From: Malania oleifera
Lineage: Eukaryota > Streptophyta > Magnoliopsida > Santalales > Ximeniaceae
Direction of reading: 5' to 3'
Length of the DNA stretch: 64,000 nt
NCBI RefSeq assembly: GCF_029873635.1
Contig: NC_080422.1
Coordinates: 17,514,049 to 17,578,048 of the forward strand
The translations under genes and the position numbers were made by a program. Of the stretch, positions 12,510 to 24,560 are shown one piece after another (positions within the stretch are counted from its first letter, which is position 1; every line of letters begins with the position of its first letter). A model generated the notes under the pieces. That model saw only the letters and a list, made by a program, of their open reading frames with translations, had not been told where the DNA came from and ran no database searches.

Positions 12510-14059
12510 TTAATACTCTTCAAAATACCAGACAATACATGTGTAGATTGACTTTCTTGTTTTAACAAGAAAATGGTCTTTATTCAGCATATTTTCCAGG
12601 AAATTTACTTCTTTACGAATTGGTGTTTGAGGAAAGGTTGTTGGAACTGTTACCTTTAGTTCTTCAGAAGCATTAGCATTAAAACTTTTACCTGGTTCCT
12701 TGAAAGTTAAACATTCACTATTCTGCTCATCCTCTTTATCGGGTGTACCAATCATCTTACCACTCCAGGGATTTGCTTCAGCATTGGACTCCTTGATAGT
12801 TATTCCAGTTAGGAGTGACAATTCCACAGCTACCAAGCTCTAAGGATAAGGCATCACAAGTTTTTACTCCTTATTAATATCAATCTCCTCATTAACTGAC
12901 TGCCCCTTCCTCTAGTTTTTTTTTTTATTTCATCTGTTTCATCCGTAACTATAGGAGCTGGGACAACTAGTTGTTTGGCGATGAGCATCTTAGGTTGGGA
13001 AACTTCTTTCCCGCTTCTCGAAGTCATGACGGCCTCCTCCGTCTCAAGAGAAACATCATGTATTTGTTGTTGTTGCTACTGGTATTCTTGAGAACTAGGC
13101 TGAGGTTCCACAGGAAATTCCTATTTTTCTAAGATATCCAATTGTGTGCTTATCGCATTAGCAACGTCTAGCAATTCATTTATGTCTTGAGTATACTGAT
13201 TTATATGAATTTGCATGAACTGCTAGAAAGCATCCTCAAATGACTTCTTTGGTGGGGCAGGTGCTGCATTAGATTGAAACCCTGATGGTGCACAGTTCTA
13301 AGGGATCTGTTATGGCTGATATTAAGGCGGAATAGTGTCTGGGTAATATGTTGGCACATATATATCTCCACCACTGATTGTGCTGATGGGTTGTACTGTC
13401 ATGGGTGCTTGATTGTATCGTGCATTCCATTAGTGGACACTTTCAACTAGGTAATCGAAGAATGATAGTGCCTGATCTGGTTCCTCGCTAAAGAGTTCTC
13501 TATTGCACATGGTCAGGAAAAAGTGCTTGCAATTAGGAGTAAGAGTTGCATAGAAAAAATTAATTAACCTCCATGATTCAAACACGTTATGTGGATAAGT
13601 ACTTATCAGATCCTTGAATCTCTCCTAGCAAGCCCGAAAAGTCTTGTCACCCTGGTGCACAAATAAAATGATCTATTCCTATAAAAATTGAATTCTTTGT
13701 AAGTGACAAAACCTATGCAGAAATTCAAGCTTCATATCAGCTCAATTAGAGAAAGAGTGAGGTCTCAAAGAATTAAACCACATCTGTGCCCTATCCTTTA
13801 AAGAGGCAAGAAATAAACGCAGTCTAGTAGATTCATCAGTTCTAGCGTGAGAAAAAAACATATTGCAAGTCAACTCAAACTTCGCCAGGTGCCGATAAGG
13901 GCACTCAGATTCCATCTCATAGAACTGAGGTAACAACGACTTCCTCCCGCGTTGCATCATAAAATTAAGTTCTTCATTAGGTAAAGTAGTGTAAGATGGT
14001 GCAGTGGTGTATTGAAGCTGCAAAAAATCCATAAGTGTGCGTGGTGTAGGTGCAGCCAT
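12510..14059 (-). mobile_element. gag region of array unit 2 (fossil)
   Basis: A minus-strand gag homologous to 7141-8590. It begins MAAPTPRTLMDFLQLQYTTA at 14059 and includes ECPYRHLAKFELTCNMFF and RLRLFLASLKDRAQMWFNSL, the signature helix of Gypsy gag. The C-terminal block near 12520-12836 has VELSLLTGITIKESNAEANP. Over the shared segments the two copies are highly similar, which fits duplication within the array. Confidence 0.75.
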
Positions 14060-14164
14060 AATTTTCTCAAAGCTTAATTTTATTTTTTTTTCTTTCTCAT
14101 GAGACTAATTAAAATCACGAAAAAAAAAATGCTAATTTGAGAGTAAGACTGACATTCTCTGGCT

Positions 14165-15934
14165 ACCCTAAGTATAGGAATTATGGTGTGTAATATTCAG
14201 CCCAAAGGCAAGATCGTCTCCTCTGGGAATGCAGTTTAATTTCAAATTTTACGTATTAAAATCGAAATAAAAAGTCAATCAACTAAGTTAAGATTCGGGG
14301 TTTTCATGATTGTTGAGATTTCTTTTGACAAACTAAACGAACATGCAAATTAAATTCTAATCCTAGCATACACTAAATTAAATAACAAGAAACAGAAAAC
14401 CTATGTCTAATCAGACAAGAATTTAAACATGCGTTTAACTTCAAAATGAAAACTAAAGATGGTAACTTTAACACATATGTAAAACACACAATAATGAAAA
14501 CTCAAGCAAACACATACACGAATGATAAAAACCAAACTTTTAACAAAATTAATAACTTGAATCAAAACCAAACTTAAACGCAAACAAGAACTCAACAAAA
14601 TTTAACGCTTTAACAACTTAAACGATAACTAAACACGATAAAAATAAGAACTTTAATAAGACTAACCCTTAACTAAATGGAACTTCAACAAAAATTAAAT
14701 TTTAAAAAGAATAACTAATTTAATTTCTAAAAACAAAAACAAAATTTTTTCTATTTGAATTTTATTCTCTCTTTTTTTTAAGAACCAAATTGGACTTTAC
14801 TTAAATAATTAAATAACTCAAATCACTAATTAAATCTACCACTAAATTTTATTGAAAAAAATCAAATAAATAAAATTGAATAATAATAAAACCCCCTAAA
14901 CAATATTCAAAATTTAAAATTTCAAATAAATCTCAATAAAAAAAATTAACAATATTCAAGTAAGATAAAAAAAGGAAAAGATGAGAGAGGGAGAGAGAGG
15001 GAGAGAGAGAGAGAGAGAGAGAGGGAGAAAGATAGAAGGTCGTGGTGTGGATGCTGCAACAGGATGCAGTGAGCACTGGCTTCAAGTGGCTGACAGGAGG
15101 AGGAACTCTTCACAGTAGCAGCCACAGTGGGGTCTTGAGGGGATGGCAACACTCCAGGAGCAGCAAGACAGTGGCTAGAGGGCTTCGGCAGCACGGGAGA
15201 AAGGAGGAGCTTCGGTTGTTCTGGAGATGCAACAGCAACTTCGGGGGTTCAATAGTAGGTTCTTATGGGTTTGGGAAGCTTCACTGCACCTCCAGTAATG
15301 ACAGTAATAGGTAGGAGCTTGGGGTGGCTGGCAGCGGCTGCTAGTTGAAGGAGGACAGAGAGTAGCTGGTGGAAGAGAAAGGTAGGAGAGGGAGGGGAGA
15401 CAGAGAAAAGGGGAGAAGATAGGAGGACCGAGAGTGTTGGAGAGAAAAGGGAGAAAGAGAGAATGAGAGAGGGAAGGGAAGGAGAGGCTGCCAGAAGGGG
15501 AAGAATTAGGAGAGGCAAGGGGAGGAAGAAAGAAAGGGTTGCAGGGGCTTCCCCCACGGAGAAGAAAAAAGGGAGTTTTATAAGATGGAGGGAAGGCTGA
15601 GACCTACCCAGCGAGAGACCCGGACAAGAGGTGTCGACTCGGCTACATGGCCGAGTCACATCCTGGCCACCTTTAAAGTTTTTATCTTTTTTCTTTTTCC
15701 TCATTTGTTTTTTTTTTAGGATATGCATAAATTAAAAATTAATGTCTGTTTTAGGTCCTGATAATTTTCCTACAAAAAAAAAATGCCAAAAACTCATAAA
15801 TTGCTCAATAAAACCCAGTGATTATAAATAAGACACAACATTAAAATATTGAGAGTAATTAGGTATTTAATTAAAAATATATGCCTCAATACATGAATTA
15901 AAACACCTAATTACGCAATTTAAGCGTGTAATCA
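14165..15934 (-). mobile_element. LTR-C (5' LTR of the array)
   Basis: About 1.77 kb matching LTR-A and LTR-B, with a GA tract at about 14986-15035, a GC-rich leader to 15600, a minus-strand TATA-like TTATAAAACTCCC near 15570-15583, and the outer end GTGTAATCA at 15934. The inner boundary is approximate. Confidence 0.75.
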
Positions 15935-15939
15935 TTCAC
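15935..15939. repeat. Target site duplication, right copy (ttcac)
   Basis: Matches 2049-2053 and closes the array insertion in the Tekay LTR. Confidence 0.85.
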
Positions 15940-16686
15940 CCGATTGATTTTCCCAAATAAGTAGCCAAAACATATTTACAATCGTAAACTACATGTTTAC
16001 CAATTACGATTTCAAAAATAACTGACATACACAAAATCTCCTTCCCTTTTCCTGAATACCAAAATACGAACTTTATGGCTCCAAAACTACTAATCAAGTT
16101 CCCAAAAGCTTAACAACGAAGAACAATACTTCCTTACATTACTATTCTCTACAATTGTACTGAAACGAAAACGGATTCAGAGCCTTACCTTGGTTTCAGG
16201 TCAAAATCGAAAAATCCTCAAAACGAAGTTCTGATCCCTTATAAACGTAGAGATTCATCCCCTGATCCACGCAATAACATCTGATCATTGAATCAAGCAA
16301 CGAACAACAAAGAATCAAAAAGAGAAGGAGAGATTCCACTATTTCTAGAGAGAGAGAGGGAGAGTTTGAGTTTACTTAGCCTTTAAGCAAAGCAATAGCA
16401 TATTTATAGCCCCTTTGACCCGGTCAACCTCATTGATGAGCCACAGAAGGAAGTTCTTCGATGCCAAAGTGGCCTCATCAACGAGTCTAAGATTTCAAAA
16501 TTTCCCAAAATCTCTCGTTATCTCCTCGTCGATGAGCTACTAAATCTTGTCGCCGAGCTAATCAAATGACTTTTTGTCGACGAGCAAAGGACCCTCGTCA
16601 ACCAGCCTTGCAAATTTTTATTTTCGTAAATTTTCCTTCTTTCTTCTCATACATTTAATACACCTATCTCGGGTCGAGTTCTTACA
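15940..16686 (-). mobile_element. Tekay-type Gypsy 3' LTR, proximal part
   Basis: It continues the LTR begun at 984. It ends in ttcttaca at 16686, next to a polypurine tract (16687-16698, read AGGAGGGGAGGT on the minus strand). A minus-strand TATA box, TATAAATA, is at 16401-16408. Upstream of it, 16430-16610 carries tcgtcgacgag and tcatcaacgag words. Together the halves give an LTR of about 1.8 kb. Confidence 0.75.
16430..16610 (-). promoter_or_regulatory. U3 cluster of TCGTCGAYGAG words
   Basis: Words such as cattgatgag, catcaacgag, tcgtcgatgag, gtcgccgag, gtcgacgag and tcgtcaacc are spaced over 180 bp. They sit immediately upstream of the minus-strand TATA box of the Tekay LTR. The core is the same as in the solo LTR at 5878-6145. 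Confidence 0.65.
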
Positions 16687-16997
16687 ACCTCCCCTCCTTA
16701 CAAAAATTTCATCCTCGAAATTTGTAATCTCTCATTTACCAATTCAACTACATACCTAATGCATACCCGACTCTAGAAAGAGCCAGTGGCCACCCACATA
16801 ACAGCCCCATCCCAAATACATACATACCCTAACTTATGGCAGTGGAATACCGAGGTTATATGCATACCATCTCGGGAGCTCACGATACTACAAAACTCTC
16901 CCAGAAACTAACCACACAACGTTTCTATAGTAGTAGAATATTACATACATACATACATACATACATACCCATACCGATCTTGCTACCAAACTACTAC

Positions 16998-17198
16998 TTA
17001 GAACAACTGTGGATATTTTCGGCATATTTCTGTCTCTAACTCCCAAGTAGCTTCCTCAACCGCATGATTCCGCCACAGTACCTTCACTAAGGGTATCTCC
17101 TTAGTACGCAACTTTTGAACTTTACGGTCTAGAATCTGAACGGGTATCTCCTCATACACAAAAACATCACTAATCTCAAAGGATTCATAACTAATCAC
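16998..17198 (-). mobile_element. Tekay integrase C-terminus with chromodomain-like segment
   Basis: The reading VQILDRKVQKLRTKEIPLVK, then VLWRNHAVEEATWELE and RKYPQLF, matches the chromodomain tail of plant chromovirus integrases (W...N....ATWE). In this family the chromodomain steers integration towards marked chromatin. Confidence 0.85.
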
Positions 17199-17199
17199 A

Positions 17200-18091
17200 T
17201 GCTACGGATCCGGCATGTACCTCCTTAACATGGATACATGGAACACATCATGGATCGTCGAGAGAGCTGAGGGTAGTGTAATCCTATAGGCCACCGGACC
17301 CACATGTTCCAGTACTTTGAATGGTCTGATATATCATGGGCTCAGCTTTCCCTTCTTCTCGAATCTCATCACTCCTTTCATCGGAGCGATTCTTATGAAT
17401 ATCTTACCCCCAACCTTGAATTCCAACTCACGGCAGCGAACATCCATGTAACTTCTATCGACTATGAGCTGATTTAATCCTATCCCTAATCAAACCAACC
17501 TTCTCAGAAGCCTACTGTACAAGTTTGGGCCCCAATACCCACCGTTCATCAACCTCATCCCAATATAGAGGAGACTAACACCTTTAACCATACAATGCCT
17601 TAAACGATGCCATCTCAATACTAGCTTGGAAGCTGTTGTTACAGGCAAACTCCACTAATGGTAGACACTGAATCCAACTACCACAGAAGTCCAATAAACA
17701 AGCCTATAACATATCCTCCAAGATTTGTATCATCCTTTCTGGTTGTCCATCGGTCTTGGGGTGGAATGGTGCATGGAAAGTAAACTTCATCCCCAATGCT
17801 TCCTGTAAGCTCTTCAAGAATCAAGAAGTGAACCTCGAGTCTCGATCTAAAACAATGGACATCACTACCCTGTGCATTCTGACTATCTCCTGCACGTACA
17901 AATCTGCTAGCCTACTCAAAGAGTAGCTAACCTTCATCAGTACAAAGTGAGTAAATTTAGTCAACCTGTCCATGATTACCTATATGGCATTCTGCTTGTG
18001 TAATGCTGGTGGTAATCCGGTGACAAAGTCAATGCAAATATGCTCCCATTTTCACTGTGGAATACTCAATGGATGCAACGTCTATGTCGGC
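17200..18091 (-). mobile_element. Tekay integrase region, downstream part
   Basis: Minus-strand traces of the integrase core and C-terminal region are visible as fragmentary similarity (for instance the HxxGTKLxFSTAFHPQTDGQ-like block around 17760-17850). Bases 17898-18091 are repeated at 21269-21462 on the other side of the inserted LTR. Confidence 0.6.
17898..18091. repeat. 194-bp direct repeat, copy 1
   Basis: It begins acaaatctgctagcc and ends gtctatgtcggc, directly abutting the TG start of the solo LTR at 18092. It differs from copy 2 (21269-21462) at two positions that I can see. The repeat is Tekay integrase sequence, and only one copy belongs there. Confidence 0.9.
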
Positions 18092-18143
18092 TGTAGACAC
18101 CCTATTTTTGCCCTAGCCAAATAAAACAAGGGGTCCCCTCTTA

Positions 18144-18198
<55 letters not shown>

Positions 18199-18274
18199 TT
18201 CCTATATTATTAGTACTTTACTATTATTTTACTAGTATTTTTATTATCTTTATTTTATTTTTACTTTACTATAC

Positions 18275-18335
<61 letters not shown>

Positions 18336-21271
18336 TAGCATTAGTATCTTATTTTGGTTATTATTATTTTTATTGCTTTTGGTAATTTTATCATTATTAT
18401 TATTATTATTATTTATTGTTATTATTACTTTATTTTAATTAGTATTATTATTATTGATAGTATCTTCATTTTTATTTTTTATTTTTTTTATATATATAAT
18501 CATTTATTATTGTTTACTATTTAGTAGTCTTACCTTATTATTATTTCCCATTTCATTATTACCAAAAGCCTAAAAAATAAAATAAAATGAAATCAAAAAA
18601 AAAAGAAAAAAAAAGGAAAGTTTCTTAGGTTTTCAAACTTTTTTTTTTTTTATATATAACGGAGGAGGCCAAGCGCGCACACGGGGGGCACAGGAAACCA
18701 AAGAAAAAAAAAAGAAAAAAGAGTCTACTTCTTCTTCTTCTTCTTCTTCTTCCAGAACACCCGTCATCTTCTTCCCTCTTCCCCTTGATCTCTGGCCACT
18801 CCCATCAACTCCAACAACCCCAGCAGCCATTGGAGGTACGCACACAGCATCTAACACACGCAGCAGCAACAACCACCGTTACCCCAGCCACCACAGCCGA
18901 GAGCCACTCAGCTTTGCAGCCCCTCTGCACAGCTCCGGCAACACCATTGCTACCTCCTTCATCCTCACACTCCACCAACATCCAGCAGATTCCACGGCCA
19001 CGCAGCTCTAGCAATCCTCCCAGCCACCGAAGCCTGCTGCTTCTTCTCTGCGCACAGGTCCTGTTGCTGCCGCATGAACCGCCACCTCTCCGGCCACTTA
19101 TAGTCGCTGCCGCTTCCCCACGAGCCCCCAAGCCTCCATCCGAGCAGCCCTCTGAACCTCCACACAATAGCCTCCAAGCCACCACTCCGTCTGCAACCTC
19201 CTCTGCTGCAAGTCTCTGCCGAACAGCAGCAACCCGAGACTCTCCAGGACCTCCAGCAATAGCCGAGCACTATCCCAGACTTTCCACCAACAGCTGCTGC
19301 CACCGCCCTCGCCTGCAACTCCTCTGCGACCAGCCAACTCCGGTGGTACCCCCCCCCCCCAATGGTAAGTCCCCGGTGAGTCTCCCTACACAGAACACAC
19401 ACACACAGGCATGCAATTTCATTTTATTTTTGTTATTTTGTTTTATTCTGTTTTTATTTATTTCTCTTCTAATTTTGGTCTTTACTAATATCTAATATTC
19501 GGGTTTTTGTTTTGTTTATTTATTTATTTATTTTTTTTATGCAGGTATGTGTAATATTTAGTGTCTTTGTTTTGTAATATATAGCTTTCATGTTTAGACT
19601 CTTATTATATGTATTATTATTATTGTTGGATTATTATTTTTTTTAATACCTTATTACATGTCCATATTTATTGTTTGAATATCGGTGCAAAGTGTTTATA
19701 TTATCATTGTATTTTCAATCATTGTGATATACTTATTTATTATTTAGGGTATCTATGTTATTGTTGTTTACTATCTTGTGGTATGTTATTTATTTTAGTA
19801 TATATTGTGTATTTAGGGTTTAAATTATTACGTGTTGTATTTAGGGTTTTAATGGTATATTTAGGGTTTTGTTCATCATATGCTTTATTTAGGGTTCGAT
19901 TGGTCTCTCATATTGTCATAATATATTAATGGTAAGGTTTTAAATTATTCCCATAATTATTGTCGCGTGTTTTATTTATTAACATTAGGGTTTAAATTGC
20001 TTTCGGTAATATTACTTGTGTAATAGTTTCTATTATTGTATATATTGCATGTGTATTATAGGGTTTAATTTGTTTCCACATTTTTATTGTACATTAATGG
20101 TAAGGTTTCAATTATTTCCATAATTAATATTGCATATATTGTATATTTATTTTAGGGATTGGCTAATTCCATAATTTCGTCTTATTTGTTTCCATGTTTG
20201 TTTTTTAACTTTTAGGGTTTGATTTATTGGCAAGTTCTTAAATGTTTCCTTTATTCTTAATATTAGGGTTTTGTTAGTGCTATGCTAAAGTTTTGATTAT
20301 TTATAATTAGGGTTTTTGCATGTATTTGTTAAAATGTATTATTATCATATTGTATAGTTATTAAAATTATGATATATATGTATTATTAGTATAGTTGTAT
20401 TATTATGGTATAATATTAATATTTACGTATTAAGATATGTATATTATTGTGGTATATGTGTATTAGTATTCTAGTAGTATTGTTATAATATATGTGTCTT
20501 ACTATTGCTACTAGTGTGATATAGGTATATTATCATTCTAATAATACTATTATTGTACAATGTTAGTACTTACGTGTTACGATATATAATATTAAAATAT
20601 TGTTTTAACATTTATATGTTATTAATATTATGAGATATATATATGTATCACTATCATAGTAGAATAGTTATTACATGTAGTGTATTATCATTATGATGTA
20701 TTAGCCTTATTATTATCATATATATATATATATATATATATTTTATATTTTACTATTTTCTATGTTTCTATTGTATTACAATATTTACTATTTCTAGTAT
20801 TTTTGTATTATTGTATTAAGTATTTTCGTATTTATATCCCTATGATTTAATTGCGGGGGGTATTAGCCTTTGGGCTACACGTACCCTAAACTCTGAGGGA
20901 ATATATATATATATATATATATGTATATATTTATTTATTTATTTATTTATTACATGTATTTATAAATTCATAAAAAGGAATAATTTAAAGAATTATTAGA
21001 TTAACTTAGGAATAATTTCAAATTAATTAGGTACCGTTCGTAAGAACGGGCGCGTAGGGGGTGCTCGTACCTTCCCCTCACGTAACCGAACTCCCGGCCC
21101 CAACTCTGGTAATGTAGACCGATTCTACCCCTAACGGGGTAGTAATCATGTGTTCTAACCGCACTAAAGGTTAGTGGCGACTCCGATATCCATGTTCTTC
21201 CATGAAAATATTAAAATTGATTTTTTTAATTTCGCCGCCCGGGGCACACGTGCTCCCGGGACGTCGCGACA
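18092..21271 (+). mobile_element. TAT/Ogre-like solo LTR, 3,180 bp
   Basis: It begins TGTAGACACCC and ends GGGACGTCGCGACA. Its sibling is 53190-56263, with the same ends, the same internal order and the same 3' section (ggtaccgttcgtaagaacgg, aaccgcactaaaggttagtg). Order: an (ATT)n-rich U3, a TATA box at about 18650-18659, a GC-rich leader (18660-19390), an AT-rich middle, and a conserved 3' end (20850-21271). There is no internal region, so it is a solo LTR. It lies in the Tekay integrase. The flanks are 194-bp direct repeats instead of a simple 5-bp duplication. Confidence 0.85.
18139..18460 (+). repeat. (ATT)n microsatellite in LTR U3
   Basis: Long runs of tta/att repeats with interruptions. 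The same position in the related LTRs at 53225-53680 and 42190-42440 also holds (ATT)n, so the tract is a fixed part of this LTR family. Confidence 0.9.
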
Positions 21272-21462
21272 AATCTGCTAGCCTACTCAAAGAGTAGCTA
21301 ACTTTCATCAGTACAAAGTGAGTAAATTTAGTCAACCTGTCCATGATTACCTATATGGCATTCTGCTTGTGTAATGCTGGTGGTAATCCGGTGACAAAGT
21401 CAATGCAAATATGCTCCCATTTTCACTGTGGAATACTCAATGGATGCAACGTCTATGCCGGC
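21269..21462. repeat. 194-bp direct repeat, copy 2
   Basis: The second copy of 17898-18091. It starts in the shared acaaatctg at the LTR end (gcgACA) and runs into the rest of the Tekay integrase at 21463. Confidence 0.9.
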
Positions 21463-21814
21463 CTTTGATGTTCAGCCTTTACCTACTGACACATCAGACA
21501 TTGCTCCATAAATCAAGCAATCTCTCTCTTCATAGCACTCCATTAGAAGGATTCTTGCAAATTTCGATACATCTTCGTTCTACCCGGATGTATCATATAA
21601 AAAGAACAATGTTCCTCCTCTAGGATCATCCTCTTTTTCCCTTCGTCATTCGGAACACACAGTCTATTTCCGAACATCAATACACCTCCCTTGGATATGT
21701 TAAACTAGTGCAATCATAGTTCTTGATCAGTTCCAATCACCTCCTCTACCTCATGTTAAACTCCTTCTGTGTGAAAAAGTATCTAAGTTTCTTGTGGTCT
21801 ATGAAGATCTCACA
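21463..21814 (-). mobile_element. Tekay integrase N-terminal region
   Basis: Between the duplicated block and RNase H. Minus-strand similarity to the zinc-binding and linker part of Gypsy integrase is faint but in the right order. The stretch is non-functional. Confidence 0.5.
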
Positions 21815-22057
21815 CTATCCACCATATAAGTAGTGTCCCCAGATCTTCAGCGCATACACTACTGCCACTAACTCCAGATCATGTGTGGAGTAATTCTTCT
21901 CGTACTCCTTGAGTTTTCGAGAAGCATAAGCAATTACTTTCCCCCATTGCATCAGCACACATCCCAAACCCTTCAGCGATGCATTGCTGTAAATCACAAA
22001 ACCACCATCCTTAGATGGGATGGTTAAAACCGGAGCAATGACGAGTCGGTGTTTCAA
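21815..22057 (-). mobile_element. Tekay RNase H domain
   Basis: The readable segment contains [37 protein letters not shown] and [19 protein letters not shown]. These are standard Gypsy RNase H blocks, with the THDLEL acidic helix. It follows reverse transcriptase in the usual order. Confidence 0.9.
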
Positions 22058-22351
22058 CTCCTAGAAACTTTGCTCGCACTCATCCGTCCATTCAAATCTC
22101 ATACCCTTTCTTGTCAACCGTGTCAAAGGTCCAGATAACTTAGAGAATCCCTTCACAAACCATCGGTAATATCTAGCCAGTCGTATGAAACTCTAAACAT
22201 CCTACATACTCTTAGGTTTCACTCAGTCAACAACTTCTTCTATCTTACCAGGATCAGTTGAGATACCACCCTTGGACACTACATGGCCTAGAAACGCGAC
22301 CTGATTTAGCTAGAACTCGCATTTATTTAGCTTAGCATACAACTTCTTCTC
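22058..22351 (-). mobile_element. Tekay reverse transcriptase/RNase H linker
   Basis: Minus-strand continuation between the RT thumb and RNase H. It includes the region corresponding to the Gypsy block G-x-IV-S-x-GI, written on the plus strand around 22240-22300. Degenerate. Confidence 0.6.
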
Positions 22352-22830
22352 CTATAATACTTGAAGTACGAACCTCAGATGATTCTCATGCTCTTCCGAA
22401 CTCGTTGAGTATACCAAAATGTCATCGATAAACACCACCACAAAATGATCCAGATATTCATGGAAAACTTTGTTAATTAGATCCATAAACACTGTCGGAG
22501 CCTTAGTCAAACCAAAAGGCATGACCAGAAACTTGTAGTGACTGTATCTGGTTCGGAAATTAGTCCTCACAACATCCTTCGTCCTAACTCTCACCTGATG
22601 ATACTCTAATTGTAGATCGATCTTCGAAAAGACCTGCGTTCCCTATAGTTTGTCAAATAGATCATCTATATGAAGCAATGGGTATCGATTCATCACTGTT
22701 ACCTTGTTGATCTTACGGTAATCAATGCATATTTGTATTGAACTATCCTTTTTCCTCACACACAATACAGTAGCTCCCCAGGGTAAAACACTAGGTATGA
22801 TAAATCCCTTGTCTAGTAGTTCTAGCAACT
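22352..22830 (-). mobile_element. Tekay reverse transcriptase
   Basis: The region shows [33 protein letters not shown] and the catalytic block [13 protein letters not shown] (a [FY]xDD motif, here FIDD), all typical of plant Ty3/Gypsy reverse transcriptase. It lies between protease and RNase H, as expected. Confidence 0.9.
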
Positions 22831-23133
22831 ACTCCTTCACTCTCTAAGTTTAGTTGGAGTCATGTGGTATGGAGCTTTAGAAATTGGTGCCTTACCTGGT
22901 AGTAGATCAATAGAAAACACCTCCTAATTAGGAGGTAAGCCGAGTAAGTCTTCCGGGAATAAATCCAGAATTTCGTTAACCACTCAGATATCTTCAAGTT
23001 TTAGATCATCCCAAGGTGGTTCCTTTACGCAAGTTAGGTACCCCTGACAACCCTCCAAAAGTAACCTTCTTGCCTGTATAGCTGATAGAATTTGTGGCAT
23101 CGAACGCACACATGATCCCACAAACTCATACTC
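22831..23133 (-). mobile_element. Tekay protease/RT spacer
   Basis: Minus-strand linker between the protease and the reverse transcriptase fingers. No separate gene. Confidence 0.55.
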
Positions 23134-23538
23134 CTAGTCCCCAGAAGGTCTGAATACTACTACCTTCTCATGACAATAAATCACCGCATAACTAGAGTAC
23201 AACCAATCCATCCCCAGTATGATGTCAAATCCACACATGTCGTACACTACTAGGTTCTCCAGTAGCAGCCTTCCCTGAATAACCACAAGGCAATTTCCAT
23301 ACCTCTTACTACAAATCGTTACACTCCCAGTCGGTGTTGCCACAGACAACCATTCATCCATCATTTGGATTTCAACCCCACACAGTTTCACAAAGCTTGA
23401 AGATATAAAAGAATGGGTTACTCCTGAATCAAATAAAACAACAGCTCGATTCGAAAGAAATAACATGGTACCTGTCACCCCATTTCCCGAATGTTCCGCA
23501 TCTGCTGGAGTAAAAGAGTACACCCTCACCAAAGCCAT
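23134..23538 (-). mobile_element. Tekay aspartic protease
   Basis: A 134-residue segment contains AVVLFDSGVTHSFIS (retroviral-type protease active site DSG) and FDIILGMDWL, the hallmark C-terminal block of Gypsy proteases. This enzyme would cut the gag-pol polyprotein in a live element. Confidence 0.9.
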
Positions 23539-24560
23539 GTTTTCTTGATAGTTTCCCCGAGGAATTTGATTACTTCCACGGTTCTAGCTCTATGCAGGCA
23601 TATTACTCCTCTGTGCCTGGCAATTTCGGGATATGTGGCCTAGTTTACCACATTTGTAGTAGTTACCCCAAAATGGCTTACATTCATCGACGTTTCATTT
23701 ACGAAACTTGGTGCATGGTGTGGAGGATGGATCCCCCTGAGAACCCTGTCGTTCGGTATTCTGAAAATAACCCGAACCATAGTTCTTCTTCTTCTTCCAC
23801 TGTCCCTGTCGAGGACCAGTCTAAGAACTAGAAGATACTGGCCTCTTTTTCTATTCTTGTACCACCTCGTCCCCTTGGAGGTTAGCCTAAAAAATGGTGG
23901 CTTTGTCCAATAGAATAGAAAACTCTCGAATCTGTAGCATACTCACAAGCCTTTGGATGTCCTTCCTTGGATGCTTCTAGAACCTCCAAGTCTTCTCACA
24001 CTCGTTAGAGATCATATATGGTGCAAAACGAGATAGCTCAATATATCTGGCAGTATATCTCTGCACCATCAAGGTTCCCTAAGTCAGGCTTAAGAACTCA
24101 TCAGTCTTCGTATAACGAGTGGAAGCCGGGAAGTATCTCTCGAAAAATACCTCATTAAAGTGGTTCCAAGTCATATCAGATGGACCAACTCTCTACTTCT
24201 CAAGAAGAATCACAACCATCCACCATCTTTCTGCTTCTGCTACCAGCTGAAAGGTAGAATAGAGAACCTTCAGTTAATCAGTGCAGTGCAAAACTTTCAA
24301 TATCTTCACAGTCTTCTGCACACAGTTCTCTATTACTATCGGATCAGGTCCTCCCATAAATGTCGAAGGGTGCATGTGGGTGAACTTCTCTATGGTACAA
24401 CCCGTAGTAGTAGAAGAGTGCTCACTTCTCCTAACGCTATACTCGAGCTCCCGCATAACCTGCCTCATCAAACCTCAAGGCACAAAAGGAGACTCATCAC
24501 TCACAGTCCCATCAAGACCACTATATAAGTTGTTATCATTGGGCTCCATTATGAAAGTAA
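23539..24560 (-). mobile_element. Tekay gag
   Basis: It starts near 24548 (MEPNDNN context). It contains FTHMHPSTFMGGPDP, the conserved N-terminal gag block of Tekay elements, and later a zinc-knuckle-like KCGKLGHISRNC near 23610-23660. Bases 24551-24760 further right are untranslated leader-like sequence without a recognisable primer site. Confidence 0.8.

Larger units (their letters stand above)
2054..15934 (-). mobile_element. Tandem gag-only LTR element array (LTR-int-LTR-int-LTR)
   Basis: In minus orientation the order is LTR-C (about 14165-15934), gag, non-coding tail, LTR-B (8717-10665), gag, non-coding tail, LTR-A (2054-4032). The LTRs share TGACTCA...AATCA ends, a GA-rich tract and a GC-rich leader. 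The two internal regions align along their length. No protease, reverse transcriptase, RNase H or integrase is seen, so this is a gag-only non-autonomous element of the kind called TR-GAG, with a tRNA-Asp-type primer site as used by TAT/Athila Gypsy elements. A single ttcac pair flanks the whole array. This is best explained by unequal recombination between copies or LTRs after insertion. It is a fossil, and neither gag reads cleanly. Confidence 0.85.
16687..24560 (-). mobile_element. Tekay chromovirus internal region (fossil)
   Basis: Minus-strand Gypsy gag-pol in the order gag, protease, reverse transcriptase, RNase H, integrase, chromodomain, running from right to left and ending next to the polypurine tract at 16687. 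The C-terminal chromodomain-like tail places it in the Tekay/del clade. It is interrupted by a TAT-type solo LTR (18092-21271) with flanking 194-bp duplications. No 5' LTR is recognisable to the right of 24560. It carries many breaks and is clearly dead. Confidence 0.85.

Noticed and set aside
18785-19495. A 236-codon plus-strand frame rich in Pro, Ser, Thr and Ala
   Set aside because: It coincides with the GC-rich leader of a TAT-type LTR, overlaps equally long frames on the other strand, and has no domain.
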